From: Hippophae tibetana
Lineage: Eukaryota > Streptophyta > Magnoliopsida > Rosales > Elaeagnaceae
Direction: 5' to 3'
Assembly (NCBI GenBank): GCA_037013495.1
Contig: CM072801.1
Coordinates: forward strand, 11,580,501 to 11,644,500
Length of the DNA stretch: 64,000 nt
Notes under the pieces: generated by a model
Told to the model about the DNA's origin: nothing
The model's input: only the letters and a program-made list of their open reading frames with translations
Database searches by the model: none
Shown: in pieces, positions 36,721-48,800 of the stretch
Numbering within the stretch: the first letter of the stretch is position 1
Layout: each line of letters starts with the position of its first letter
Program-made: the position numbers and the translations under genes

Positions 36721-38148
36721 ATACCTATCTTGTAGATACTTTGGTTTTATATTTGTATAATTATTGCAAGTGCATGAATTATTTTATAAAAAATGACAAG
36801 TATACTCCCAAGATCGATTTAAGGAAGAAATATATGTGGCTTTTAATTTATTATTCGAACTTTTAAAAACAAAATTAAATCTTAAACATCTTGTAATGAT
36901 ATTTTGATTTTTGTGTTTTCTAATCTAATAACATAAAAAAAATAAACATAGATTTGAATTGAAAAAATAATTATGCAAATTTTTATCATTCATAACGGTG
37001 GACTATTTATGGATATAATAATTAAATTAATTATACTTACTTATATTATTTGTCATTAAATATATAAACTTACATATCTTTGTTAATTAAACAAATCAAT
37101 TAACATCCATTTGTTGGATTAATAATTAATTTGAATAATTAAATTAATTTCTCTTTTTATAAGAGATTGAAAATGAACTATTTAAATGTTACATTTTGGT
37201 GAAGTTTGATATTTTAAACTTTATTCAAGATGTCTAAATTAAACCTAAGAATTTAATTATCCGAGTACTAACTTTTAAGTGTTAAAACTATTACTGAAAA
37301 TATATTTTGAATACATTTTCAAATAATAGTTCTTATAAAAACTTTTGAAATAAATATTTACTTTAACCACCGTACGATTGTACCAATAAATAAAAAAACA
37401 CTATTTTAAATCAAACCGAATAATTAAACCTTAAAATGTAAGTTTGTAATAAAAAATAATATATTTCTCTCTAACATCCTTAATATAAAATCTTGAATAA
37501 AAAATAAATTTATTTTATAGAAATGTTTTACATATTTAATATTTCGTAAGCATAACAACATTATTATTATGTCATTTTTACAAACAGAAAATCATGCTAA
37601 ATTTAATTACAAACAAATTAAATATAACATATAAGAATAAAAAATAAAAATAACTGTAAATAATTCATTTTAAAATTATACTTCCAAAGAAACCTTACAA
37701 AACTTTGATGTTAATTCTGTTTTTGGAAAACCTTTTAACGGATTTGCATTTCCGTTTATTGAATAAAAAACTAGAAATCTATAAAAACTTAATTAGTTTT
37801 TCCCAAAAAGAGAAAAGCTTTAAAAATTAAAATAATAACTAAGAAAGCTTTCTAGAGAGAGAAAGAGAAGAGTTTTTTAGGGATTTAAGAGATGATTTTT
37901 ACAATGGGAGAGAATTACTTTTTATAGGTGAGAAAAATGCTAAAAAAGTGGAAAATATCTCAAAAAGTGGTCTTCGATGTGTTTGGACAGGCTGGCATGC
38001 GTGTAGTGGCACTTATGGGAGTGTCTTGGTTGCGCACGAGGTGCGTGCGAGACTTTACATTATTGACATTTTTGACCTTTTTACCTAATTTGAAATTTTT
38101 TTCTATTTTTTTTAACTTTTCCCCTTTTTCTCAACATATTTGTGATGT
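36592..38148 (-). repeat. Family-A LTR copy (left of the palindrome), 5'-truncated
   Basis: This minus-strand copy is homologous to 31562-33287, 7911-9295 and 43317-44289. It lacks about the first 190 bp of the LTR, where the family-B LTR begins at 38149. The stretch from about 37370 to 38148 is a direct repeat of 43317-44097 on the other side of the palindrome. The TATA region (minus strand) is near 37916-37927. The lower end is uncertain because of the 49-bp tandem repeats. Confidence 0.75.
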
Positions 38149-40040
38149 TGTATAAAGTTATTTCATCTATTTTATTAATTATAAATGCTATTTTTTTATA
38201 TTTTTAGTTAATTTTAGTTTAATAAATTAGTATTTACTGTTTTTTATATATTTTAAGAAAATTAAATAATTTGTATCAAAAACTTACATAATTGCAAATT
38301 TATGTCCAAAAATATAATTTCAAATAAAAGAGTCCTTAATTGTAATTAATAAAAGTTGAAAATATAATTTAAATTAAAATCGGGCTTAAATTTAATTATT
38401 AAAAGTTTAAATTTTAATTTAAATTAGAAAAGGGCTTAATTGTAATTAAAGAAAGTTTAATATGTAATTTGAATTAAATTTGTAGGTCAAAATGCACTTA
38501 ATTAAAGTTTAAATATCTGCGCAGGTGAGAAGAAGTCCACACACCCTAATCCACGCGCGCAACGTGGACTGTCAGATCAGAGCAGAAACGGCTATGATGC
38601 ACGCATCTCTACCACACCCGACCAATGCGAGTGGGTGCAGGTTTCTTTTTAACACGTGGCTCGGTGCCCGAGTAGGGCCTACCTGCCGCGCAGGCCGACT
38701 TGAAGGTGGGACCCACGTGTTTGATGCGTTCCAACCGCTATCCCTCCACGTTTGCACGCCTCTTTTCCCATGCGATCGATCCACGTGCGCCCGGTTATTC
38801 TATGAATCACAAGCTACCACGTGTCCCACCTTTCCTTCCAGCCAATAATATTCTGACACATGGCATGTTACGATGAGCACGAAAGCGTAGGATCGCGCCC
38901 ACGTTGCAGTTTTTGTCTCCCACGTCCTAACACCTCTTTTCTCGTGCGGTCGATCCACATGTGCCCGTGCCCTTCAACCAATGAGGTGGTGCCATGTGTC
39001 CACTATTTGTTCCAGCGAATCAAATCGCGACACGTGGTAGAGTTTATCGAAAAGCAAAACAGAAATGGATGACTCTCCCACTCAGATTTAAACGTTTTTG
39101 ATACCAGTTTTGTCCCCCACGCGTGTGATTTTATTATTTTTGCCATATCTCTTTGTCCACAGCGTGTATTAAAAAATATATTTTTTAGAAATTTAATGTT
39201 ATAAATAGGGGATAGTATGATAGAGTAAAAAAGTTTTGGGGAGTTTAGAATTTGAGATATTTAATAGTATTCGGGGGTGGACTGTGGAACACGTAGAAGC
39301 CATTTTTGGATTATGTTGTGTTCTGCGTGTGCCAAATATTTACGATACGAAATGATTTAATTTTTCTTTGTTCTTCATCTCATTTTTTGTATCTCATGTA
39401 ATTTTATTTTAAATTTATGAAGTAATTTAATTTTTTTAGGGTTACATTTGATCTAAATTCATGAAGTTTTTATTTTAATTATTTTGACCGATTTATAAGA
39501 TGTTTGAGTTGTTTATTCTATTTTGTGCTTAATGCTTTTGATTATTTACGAATTTTATCAAATGATCCGTGGCAAATAAATAAACTTGGAAGAAGCATTT
39601 TTGTGTATATTGCTCATAGATAGAATAACATGTATGATGAAGGATAAGAATATACCCTAATTGTATATGTGGCCATTTGAGAACTTAGAACGTAATTAAT
39701 CTTGGTGAATTTAATTCTCATAGGAATATAGTGAATTAATTTAACGAGTTGTGTTTATATGGAGTTCGGAAGAGATGTATGGATAAAATTAGAAGTTTTC
39801 GATTGAAAAATTAAATGTACTAAAAAAATATAAATCAAAAGAAAATAACATGATTTGAGTTGATTAATTTGGTGAAAAATTGCAATCCTAGATTTCTTTT
39901 ATTTTGTTATTAAAATCTTTTTTTTAAACCTATTCAAATCAAAGATCGTTTTGGATAAAATCAGAGAGAGATAATTTTAGTATTTTATTACTTGTGACCG
40001 TGTATGCTTGCACATTTTATGTTCTCCAAAAGAGACAACA
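38149..40040 (+). repeat. Family-B LTR (Tat/Athila-like), plus strand
   Basis: This LTR of about 1.9 kb ends GAGACAACA at 40040 and is followed 6 bp later by a tRNA-Asp-type primer site. Its full length is matched by the inverted copy 41045-43011. A TATA box (TATAAATA) lies at 39200-39207. A GC-rich U3 block (about 38520-39060) contrasts strongly with the AT-rich surroundings and holds the CACGTG/CACATG array. Its start appears to lack a few bases relative to the other copy. It carries no gene; open frames of 70-107 residues in the GC-rich block are chance. Confidence 0.75.
38653..39036. promoter_or_regulatory. Phased CACGTG/CACATG array in the plus-strand family-B LTR
   Basis: CACGTG occurs at 38653, 38714, 38782, 38818 and 39031. 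CACATG or its complement occurs at 38857, 38956 and 38993. Successive spacings include 36, 39, 37 and 38 bp. CCAAT-type words (for example GCCAATA and AACCAATG) lie between several boxes. The last CACGTG is about 165 bp upstream of the TATA box. CACGTG is a G-box, bound in plants by bZIP and bHLH factors, and CCAAT by NF-Y. Enhancer function is inferred. Confidence 0.65.
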
Positions 40041-41044
40041 AGTTTTTGGCACCGTTGCCGAGAATTTGTTTACTATTTTCATTGTTGATATTAATACCAA
40101 TCAATCTGATTTTAATTAAAAAAAATTATTCTTGTTGCTTATTGTTGAGTGTTTAATTTATTTTTCAATTTTCTCGTAAGTTGAGATTTTGTTTGACACA
40201 CAAATCTTAACTTACAAAAAAAAATTATGCTTATTGTTGCTTGTTTAATTTATTTTTCAATTTTCTCGTAAGTTGAGATTTTGTTTGACACACAAATCTT
40301 AACTCACAAAAAGAAAAACAAATTAAGGAGTAAAGCTGACGATTATAAATCAAGCGCTTCTTGGGAGGCAACTCATGTGTTTTATTTTATTTTATTATTA
40401 TTATTTTATTATTTTTTATTTTTGCATGTATTAGTTTTTATATTTTGTTATGTTGTTATGTTATTTCATTTTTTCTCGTAGGTGTAATTTGGAAGAAATG
40501 AGGCTATTTTGAATTAACCATTCAAACCAAACCAGGTAGTTTCTTTAAATCATTCTCATATGTTCTTTAACTTTCACACATTGAGGACAATGTGAATATT
40601 AAGTTTGGGGGTGGTAGATATATTAAAGTTAATTGAAATATTTTCTAGATGTTCTTGCTTGTGAATTTTTTTTTGTTTGGTTGATAGAAGATATTTTGCT
40701 ATGAATAGTGATTTATTTTTATTTCTTCGATTTAAATGATGCATAGTGCTTTGAAAAATTTGAATATTGTCTAAGCAATTAATAATTTTTACGTTTGTTT
40801 CATTTTTACAAGAATAAATATAGATGAGCACTAGTCTTGATTTTTGAGTTCCTATGATAATTTAGAGAAGGTTTATGTGAGTCTGGAATTCGATTGATAT
40901 TTGTGGTGTTACAGTTCTTAGAATTTGTTTGATTTTCTCTCGAGGCGAAATTATAGATAACATTTAACTAAAAAAATGATTTAGGTCATCTTTGGATCGT
41001 TTGAGCCTTTCTATCTACCTTCACATGTTTTATTCATAGTATAT
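40041..41044 (+). mobile_element. Internal remnant of the family-B element, with primer site
   Basis: The primer-site-like TGGCACCGTTGCCGAGAA at 40047-40064 closely resembles the tRNA-Asp-type site of Athila/Tat elements. Sequence typical of the 3' region of these elements soon follows (GCGCTTCTTGGGAGGCAACT near 40350, then GAGGACAATG and AAGTTTGGGGGTGG near 40583-40610). Gag and pol are therefore absent, giving a non-coding, severely shortened Ty3/Gypsy fossil. It ends at 41044, exactly where the inverted LTR terminus begins. Confidence 0.7.
40137..40311 (+). repeat. Two tandem 92-bp units, each with a long hairpin
   Basis: Copies start at 40137 and 40229. Each holds a near-perfect stem of about 16 bp (GTAAGTTGAGATTTTGT with ACAAATCTTAACTTAC) around a 7-base loop, at 40176-40215 and 40268-40307. 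They lie just downstream of the primer site. In retroelement leaders such hairpins can be RNA structures, which is an inference here. Confidence 0.8.
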
Positions 41045-43011
41045 TGTTGTCTGTTTTCCAGAACATAAAAAACGTGCAAGTATACACGGTCACAACTAAT
41101 AATATTTGATAAGTAAGTTATCGTTCCCACGGAGATTTGTTACTATAATTTGTTGAGTACTAAAATTATATCTCTCTGATTTTATTCAAAACGCTCGTTG
41201 ATTGTAACAAATTTAAGAAAAGAGTTTTATAACAAAATAAAAGAAATCTAGGATTGCAATTTTTCACTAAATTAATCAACTCAAATCATATTATTTTCTT
41301 TTGATTTATATTTTTTGGTACATTTAATTTGTCAACCGAAAACTTCTAATTTTATTCATACATCTCTTCCGAGCTCCGTACAAACACACCTCGTTAAATT
41401 AATTCACTATATTCCTATGAGAATTAATTTCTCCAAGATTCATTACGTTCTAAGTTCTCAAATGACCACACATACAATTAGGCTATATTCCTATCCTTCA
41501 TCATACATGTCATTCTATCTATGAGCAATATACACAAAAATGTCTCTTCCAAGTTTATTTTTGTGCCACGGATCATTTGATAAAATTCGTAAACAATCAA
41601 GAGCATTAAACACAAAATAAAATAAACAACTCAAACGTCTTATAAATCGTTCAAAAATAATTAAAATAAAAGCATCATAAACTTAGCTCAAATACAACCC
41701 TAGAAAAATTAAATTACTTCATAAATTTAAAATAAAAATTACAACAGATACAGAAAAATAAGATGAAGAAGAAGGAAAATTAAAACATCACTTAGAACAA
41801 AAATTTGGCACACGCAGAACACAACAAACGCCAAAAAATGGCTTCTGCATGTTCTGCAGTCCAAAACCGAACAACACAAATTAATCTCCAAAACTAAACT
41901 CTCCAAAACTCAAAAACTTTTTTACTCTATCATCCTATCTCCTATTTATAGCTAAAATAATACATCTAAAATATTAAAAATTTATTTTATTTTTTTATAA
42001 AAACACGTAAAAATTTGTATCGAAACTAAAATCGACGGGTATCGAAAACATTATTATAATCCACGCGTGAGACAAGCAGAGCCATTTCTGATTTTTTTTA
42101 ATTCAAATAGCATGCCACGTGTCAGCGCCTGATTCGCTACAGGGACTTAATGCAGACACGTGGCAACATTTCATTGGCTGCGGGAAACGGGCGCACGATG
42201 GATTGTCGCACGGGAGACAACGGTTGCACGCGGGCGTGATCCTGTGCTTTCGTGCTCATCGTAACATGACACGTGTCATAATATGATTGGCTTAAAAATA
42301 GATTGGGACACGTGGCATTTTCTAATTCACTGAAAAGATTAGTGCGGCCACATGGCATCATTTGATTAGCTTGAGACCCAGTTGCACACAGAGATCAGCG
42401 CACGGGATCAGAGGCGCGCGTAACGTGGGGGACAGTGGCTAGACACGTTAGACAAGTGGGTCCCACCTGCACGCAGGCCTGCGTAGCAGGTGGGTCTCAC
42501 TCGGGCGTTGAGCCACGTGAAAAATAGAGACCTACACCCACTCGCTTTCGTCGGGTGTGATAAGGACGGACGAATCTCAGCCGTTTCACACGTGTTGAAT
42601 GGCGCATGGATTCTTCTCACGTGCGCAGAAAATTAAACTTTAATTAATTGCATTTTGGCTCATAAATTTAATTCAAATTACATTTTCAACTTTCTTTAAT
42701 TACAATTTAGCCATTTTCTAATTTAAATTAAATTTTTAAACTTTTAATAATTAAAATTAAGCCTGATTTAAATTTAAATTATATTTTCTACTTTTATAAA
42801 TTGCAATTAAACACACTTTTATTTGAAATTATATTTTTGGACACAAATTTGCAATTAAGTACGTTTTCGATACAAATTATTTAATTTTCTTAAAATATAT
42901 AAAAAACAATAAATACTAATTTATTATACTAAAATTAACTAAAATTATTAAGAACATAGCAATTATAATTAATAAAATAGATGAAAATAACTATATAAAA
43001 TATAGTTATCA
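41045..43011 (-). repeat. Family-B LTR, minus strand (inverted copy)
   Basis: This 1967-bp LTR starts TGATAACTATA (minus strand, at 43011) and ends GACAACA at 41045. It is preceded on the minus strand by a polypurine tract at 43012-43025 (CTCAAAAGGGGTAT). It is the inverted partner of 38149-40040. TATAAATA on the minus strand lies at 41943-41950. With the plus copy it forms a 4.9-kb imperfect palindrome with a 1.0-kb centre. Confidence 0.8.
42116..42623. promoter_or_regulatory. Phased CACGTG/CCAAT-like modules in the inverted family-B LTR
   Basis: CACGTG occurs at 42116, 42157, 42270, 42309, 42514, 42589 and 42618, and CACATG at 42349. The core sites are spaced 41, 113, 39 and 40 bp. Each core module reads CACGTG or CACATG, then (T/G)CA, 8-9 variable bases, then a GATTGGCT-like (CCAAT) box. 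The nearest G-box is about 166 bp from the minus-strand TATA box. The same layout in the opposite LTR shows it predates the rearrangement. Confidence 0.7.
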
Positions 43012-43316
43012 TATACCCCTTTTGAGCTTCAAAGTTTATATATATTTTTTTATTTCATTACAAAAGCCTACTTAAAAAAATATATGTGTGTGCATATATA
43101 TCTATTTTTCTTATCTCAATAACATGTGACAGTTGTTAGTAAATATTTAATGATATATCAGAAAAAAAAGGATACTGAAAAAAAATAGATTATAAAAACA
43201 AAAATAAAAAAACAATTTCACAAGCAAGAACATCCAGAAAATATTTCAATTAACTTTAATATATCTACCAAATAAAAACTAATACATGCCAAAAAAAATA
43301 AAAAATTAAGATTTCT
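43012..43316 (-). mobile_element. Polypurine tract and 3' internal remnant of a second family-B copy
   Basis: On the minus strand, sequence at about 43210-43280 matches 40605-40665 of the plus-strand internal region (the stretch after GGGGGTGG, including GATGTTCTTGCTTGTGAA). A polypurine tract and the LTR start follow it. The 3' internal region is therefore present twice, in opposite orientations, so this is not a plain inversion of one element. Confidence 0.65.
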
Positions 43317-44289
43317 CTCTAACCACCGTACGATTGTACCAATAAATAAAAAACACTACTTTAAATCAAACCGAATAATTAAACCTTAAAATCTAAGTTT
43401 TTAATAAAAAATAATATATTTCTCTCTAACATCCTAAATATAAAATCTTGAATAAAAAATAAATTTATTTTATATAAATGTTTTACATATTTAATATTTC
43501 GTAAGCATAACAACATTATTATTATGTCATTTTTACAAACCGGAAATCATGCTAAATTTAATCACAAACAAATTAAATATAACATATAAGAATAAAACAT
43601 AAAAATAACTGTAAATAATTAATTTTAAAATTATACTTCAAAAGAAACCTTACAAAACTTTGATGCTAATTCTGTTTTTGGAAAACTTTTTAACGGATTT
43701 GCATTTCCGTTTATTGAATCAAAAACTAGAAATCTATAAAAACATAATTAGTTCTTCCCAAAAAGAGAAGAGTTTTAAAAATAAAAATAAAAACTAAGAA
43801 AACTTTCTAGAGAGAGAAAGAGAAGAGTTTTTTAGGGATTTAAGAGATAATTTTTACAATGTGAGAGAATGACTTTTTATAGGTGAGAAAAATGGTAAAA
43901 AAGTGGCAAAATATCTCAAAAAATAGTCTTGGATGTGTTTGGTCAGACTGGCATGCGTGTAGTGGCACGCATGGGAGTGTGTTGGTTGCGCACGGGGTGC
44001 GTGCGAGACTCTACATTATTGACATTTTGGACCTAATTTGTCAAATTTTTCTATTTTTTTTAACTTTTCCCCTTTTCTCAACTTATTTGTGATGTATTAC
44101 TACTAGTATTTTTCTTTGAGTCTTTAAGTTATTTTTGAATAAAAATAACTAAAAAACAATGAAAATATCTCTAATTCTGAAAAGATAAATTTATATAAAA
44201 TTATGATAAAATCATACAAATATAAATCTATTTAAATAATTAAAGTATATTTAATTATGATAATTTTAATGCTTTTTAAGCTCTCATCA
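43317..44289 (-). repeat. Family-A LTR copy (right of the palindrome), 3'-truncated
   Basis: On the minus strand it starts TGATGAGAGC at 44289 and covers about the first 970 bp of the LTR, then stops at about 43317. About 780 bp of it (43317-44097) is also present at 37370-38148 in the same orientation. The minus-strand TATA region is near 43874-43882. Confidence 0.75.
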
Positions 44290-45688
44290 TAATCCCAACA
44301 AGCTTATTGTTACTCCCTTAGCAAGAGAAGTTGTAAAAACTAGAATAAAAACTAAAAATTAAACTATCCTAAATCATTTTCGTGGATTGACACGATTGCA
44401 TTTAGTGTATGCAACAAACTTTTAAACCCCTGAGTTGCCCTAGTGGACGTGTTTAAGTCTCAAGAGGGTTTTTAGTAATGATACCCACAAATATTGAACT
44501 AAATATAAAAATTAAAAAGAAATAACAAAAATAAACTAATCAAAAACTAAAATTATAACAAAATAAGAACTAAAAAATAAAATAAAAAACAAAAGAAAAC
44601 AAAATAAATCAAAATATAAAATTGTCTCATTCTTTTTAATCTCCTTTATGATCATAATTAAGATCTAAAACATAAGTTACTTTCAACTTCTTAAACAGTA
44701 ATAGTTTATAATAATAATTAATTAAAAATCATATTTTAATTTTAATTTATCCAATTTCAATGTTATACATTCGAATTTATTTTGACTCTACTTCTCACAA
44801 ATTAATACTTATAAATCATTAAATCCTATAGGTTCAAGCACTTATATTAAGACGTATATGCGAATAGAGTTTATGTTTAAAAATAAACTAATAAGTTCGT
44901 ATATTTATAAAAGACGAAAAACTCAAAAATAGTTCATAACTTAATCTCATAAAAAAATTTGAATGTATAAATTATAAAGATGTCATACATATTATTTTTA
45001 TGCATCAATCAAACTCATTAAGCAAAAATTTCAAGATATATGTCTTTTAGAAGTATAGGAAAATTAAATACAATAACTTATAGGAAAATTATTTCCTAAT
45101 TTTCTTGTATAATTAACCTTTTTCACAATTTTATATAGCACATGTTGATTATACTTTCTTTTTTCTAATATATATATATATATATATATTAGAGAGATAA
45201 TTTATTTTATAGAGAGAAAATTCATGTATAATATATACATTTTTGTAAAATTCTGATGAGCGTTTAATTTTGTTATTTGATACTCCTAAAATCATATTAC
45301 CCTCAGGCTCTCGTGCAAATACCAAAACATAAGGTGCTATGAAAGCTTTATTAGTATTTTCTTCTCTATCTCTCCTTTTTATAGTTTCTGCTTTAAGTAC
45401 ACATAAGATATTTTCACTTATTTTCTAATACATGTTATATTTGCTAAATATGACTTTGTTGTATTTTTAAAAGTACTTTCCATGTGTTTGTTAGTTATCA
45501 AAATTTTGTTTTGGGATAAAAATTTAATAGATAAGATTTATTAGAAAAATATAGACTTAAATAGTAGAATGTAACTTATATATATTTTAAATGTTTGATT
45601 TACTCAAAATAAAAATTTTATAATTTAAATTTGGAATAAATTTTAAATAATATATAATATATAAATAATAATTTTATTTATCTAATAA
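44290..45688 (-). other. 3' internal remnant of a family-A element, then AT-rich DNA
   Basis: Just above the LTR start the minus strand reads CTTGCTAAGGGAGTAAC and then AAGCTTGTTGGGATTA. This resembles the stretch that precedes the 3' LTR in Tat-like elements. A GC-richer piece continues to about 44470. No gag or pol was recognised. A TA microsatellite lies at about 45168-45190. Confidence 0.5.
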
Positions 45689-45693
45689 GAATA

Positions 45694-45844
45694 TGTTGAT
45701 TTTCTCTGATTTTTGTTGAGAGAGTTATTAAATTGATTTTAGCTTAATGTCTAATGTTATATTTATACATTGAAATGAACAAACTAATCGTTACTAAACT
45801 AACCATTATTAAACTAGCCGTTAGAATTCTAATTATTCTCAACA
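45694..45844 (-). repeat. 3' LTR of the 4.3-kb Copia fossil
   Basis: This 151-bp LTR reads TGTTGA...TCAACA in plus orientation and is preceded on the minus strand by a GAGGGGGAG polypurine tract. The extra length over the other LTR is a short repeated stretch of the type ACTAAAC/ACTAACC. Confidence 0.88.
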
Positions 45845-48800
45845 CTCCCCCTCAAGTTAGGTGTGTAGATATCGGTCAACCCTAACTTGCTTAAATTTTC
45901 TTCAAATGATTTCAAATCTAAACCTTTGGTGAAGATGTCCGCCAATTGTTTTTCACTTCTCACACATGGAGTTTCAATTTCCTTTGCTTGAATTTTTTCT
46001 CGAATGAAGTGACAATACACTTCGATGTGTTTTATTCTCTCGTGAAACACCAGATTTGATGCTATATGTCGCGCCGTTTGGTTATCACAAAACATCTTCA
46101 TTGGTTCTTGAATTTTAATTCCGATATCCAAAAGAAGTTGTTTGATCCAAGTTAGCTCGCTTGAGGTTGATGTCATGGCTCGATATTCTGCCTCGACACT
46201 TGATCATGCCACAACATTTTGTTTCTTGCTTTTCCATATGACTAAATTTCTGCCTACAAACGTGCAAAAACCAGTGGTTGATTTTCTATCAAAGCTACCA
46301 GCCCAATCTGCATCGGAGTAGCCACACACTTTATTAGAATTATTATGTTTCATGATAATTCCTTTACTAGGTGTCCCTTTTAAATATTTTAAAATTCTAT
46401 GTATAGCCTCTAAATGTTGTGTTCTAGGTGTATGCATAAATTTACTAATTTGACTTACTAAAAAAGAAATGTCTGGTCGGGTTACCGTTAGATAAATTAA
46501 TTTTCCTACAAGTCTTTGAAATTGGATTATGTCTTCTAAGGGTTCGTCATTCTCAATATTTAATTTGCATTTACTATTTATTGGTGTAAATGTTGGTTTA
46601 CTTCCTAATTTACGAGTTTCTTTCAATAGGTCAAGTGTATATTTTCTTTGTGAAATAAAGAGTCCCTTGGGTGAATGTACTATTTCTATTCCTAGAAAAT
46701 ATTTTAATAAACCTAAGTCTTTGATATCAAAATTCTCCTTTAATTTCATTTTCACTTTTTTAATTTCTTCCAAATTATTTCCGGTAATTATTATATCATA
46801 TACATATACTAGAATTATGGTTGTGAATGTACCATATTTTTTGGAAAATAATGAGTGATCGACATTACTAATTTTAAAATCACAAGAAATTAAATAATAG
46901 CTTAGTTTTCCACACCATGCTCGTGGAGATTGCTTTAGTCCGCAAATAGATTTTTTTAACCTACACACTAGACTAGAATTGTTTTCTTTTTTATGACCAG
47001 ATGGAAGCGTCATATATAACTCTTCTTCAAGTGTTCCTTGGAGAAAAGCATTCTTGACATCCATTTGATGTAAGGTCCAATTTTGGTTTACCACTATAGA
47101 AAGTAAAATCCTAACGGTATTCATTTTGGCCACGGGTGCAAATGTTTTTTGATAATCTACACCATAGGTTTGGGTGTAATCTTTTGCCACTAATCGTGCT
47201 TTGTACCTTTCAATAGTACTATCACTATTAAACTTAATCTTATAGACCCATTTGCATCCTACGGGTTTCTTTCCTTCGGGTAGTTGTACGAATACCCATG
47301 TTTCATTTTTTTCAAGTGCTCTAAGTTCTTCTTTCATTGCTTTGCACCACACCAGTTGGCCTATTGCTTCCTTATAGTTATTTGGATCATTTTCTTTGGA
47401 AATTGAGGTCAAATAAGTCCTATATTGTGGTGTAACATTTTCATAAGATAAATAATTTTGGATAGGATATTTTACCTCATATGTTACAAAATCCCGTAAT
47501 CTAGTTGTAGGTTGTGGAGTTCGATTATACCTTCTTAATGGTATTATTTCGGTAGTACCATCTTCCCCCTCACTTTGATAAGTTTCTTCCTCTTCATTCT
47601 CATTGATTATTTCATTTTCATTTTCTACTACTATATTTTCTTCTTTAGAATAAAAAAATGGAAATGTAAATTCATTTGGTTTCTCTTGGTTATTAGTCTC
47701 ATTTTCTAGTGTTTTGTAATATGGCTTATTTTCTTGGAATGTCACATCTCTTGGAATGTATTGTTTTTTGTTAATCGGATCATAGCATTTATAACCTTTT
47801 TTTAGATGAATACCCCAAGAAAATAGCTTTAATTGATGTATAATCTAACTTGTGTTATTTATTTTTGTGCACATAACATGTACATCCAAATACTGTTAAA
47901 TGATAGATATTTAGTTTTTCTTGGTAGAGGATTTCTATTGGGCTTTGGAAATTCAAATTGACACTTGGCAATCTATTAATTAAATATGTTGCGGTGAGAA
48001 CAACATCCGACCAAAAAATTATTGGAACATTATTTTGAAACAAAAGTACTCTTGTTACTTCAAGTAAATGTCGATTTTTTCTTTCCGACACACTATTTTG
48101 TTGGAGTGTGTAAATACAAGTTGTTTGATGTAAAATTCCTTTTTGCTTGAAAAAATTTGTAAAATTTTGATTTACAAATTCCGTTCCATTATCACTTCTA
48201 AAAGTTTTAATCTTTGCATCATATTGATTTTCTATAAAATTATAAAATTCTTGAAATTGAGAAAATACTTCACTTTTATTTTTTAACAAGTGTAACCATG
48301 TGGTTCTTGAAAAATCATCTATAAATATAACAAAGTATTTATAACCATTAAATGACTCAATTGGAACAGGGCCCCAAACATCAGAATGTATTATCTCAAA
48401 AGGTTTTTTGCTTTTACAATTGAATAAACTAAATGGTAACCATGTGTGCTTTCCTAATTTGCAAATTTCACAACTATTACAATCTAGTTGTTTGAAATCA
48501 AAAATATATTTCAAAATCTTATCAGAAGGATGTACAATTCTCTTATGCCAAAGAGTGCCTAATTCTTCTTCTTTTTTAATATTTAAGTTGCAATTTTCTT
48601 CACTAAGAATATAAAGCCCATTTTCTAGAAAACTTTTACCAATGATATTCTTCGTTATCAATTCTTGAAAAATCACATTTTTAGATGTAAATGTAATTTC
48701 ACAATTTAAGTCTCGTGTGATTTTACTAATGGATAACAAGTTAGCTGTACAATTATTCACATGCAAAACATTTGAAATTTTTCTTCAAAGGAGACTAATT

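Noticed and set aside
38525-39072. Open frames of 70-107 residues in the GC-rich block
   Set aside because: They lie within the LTR U3 block, have no recognisable domain, and their Cys/Arg/Pro-rich composition follows from repeated CACGTG and CCC words.
42137-42620. Two minus-strand frames of about 70 residues
   Set aside because: They are the inverted-LTR counterpart of the frames near 38.5-39 kb and part of the same repeat, not genes.
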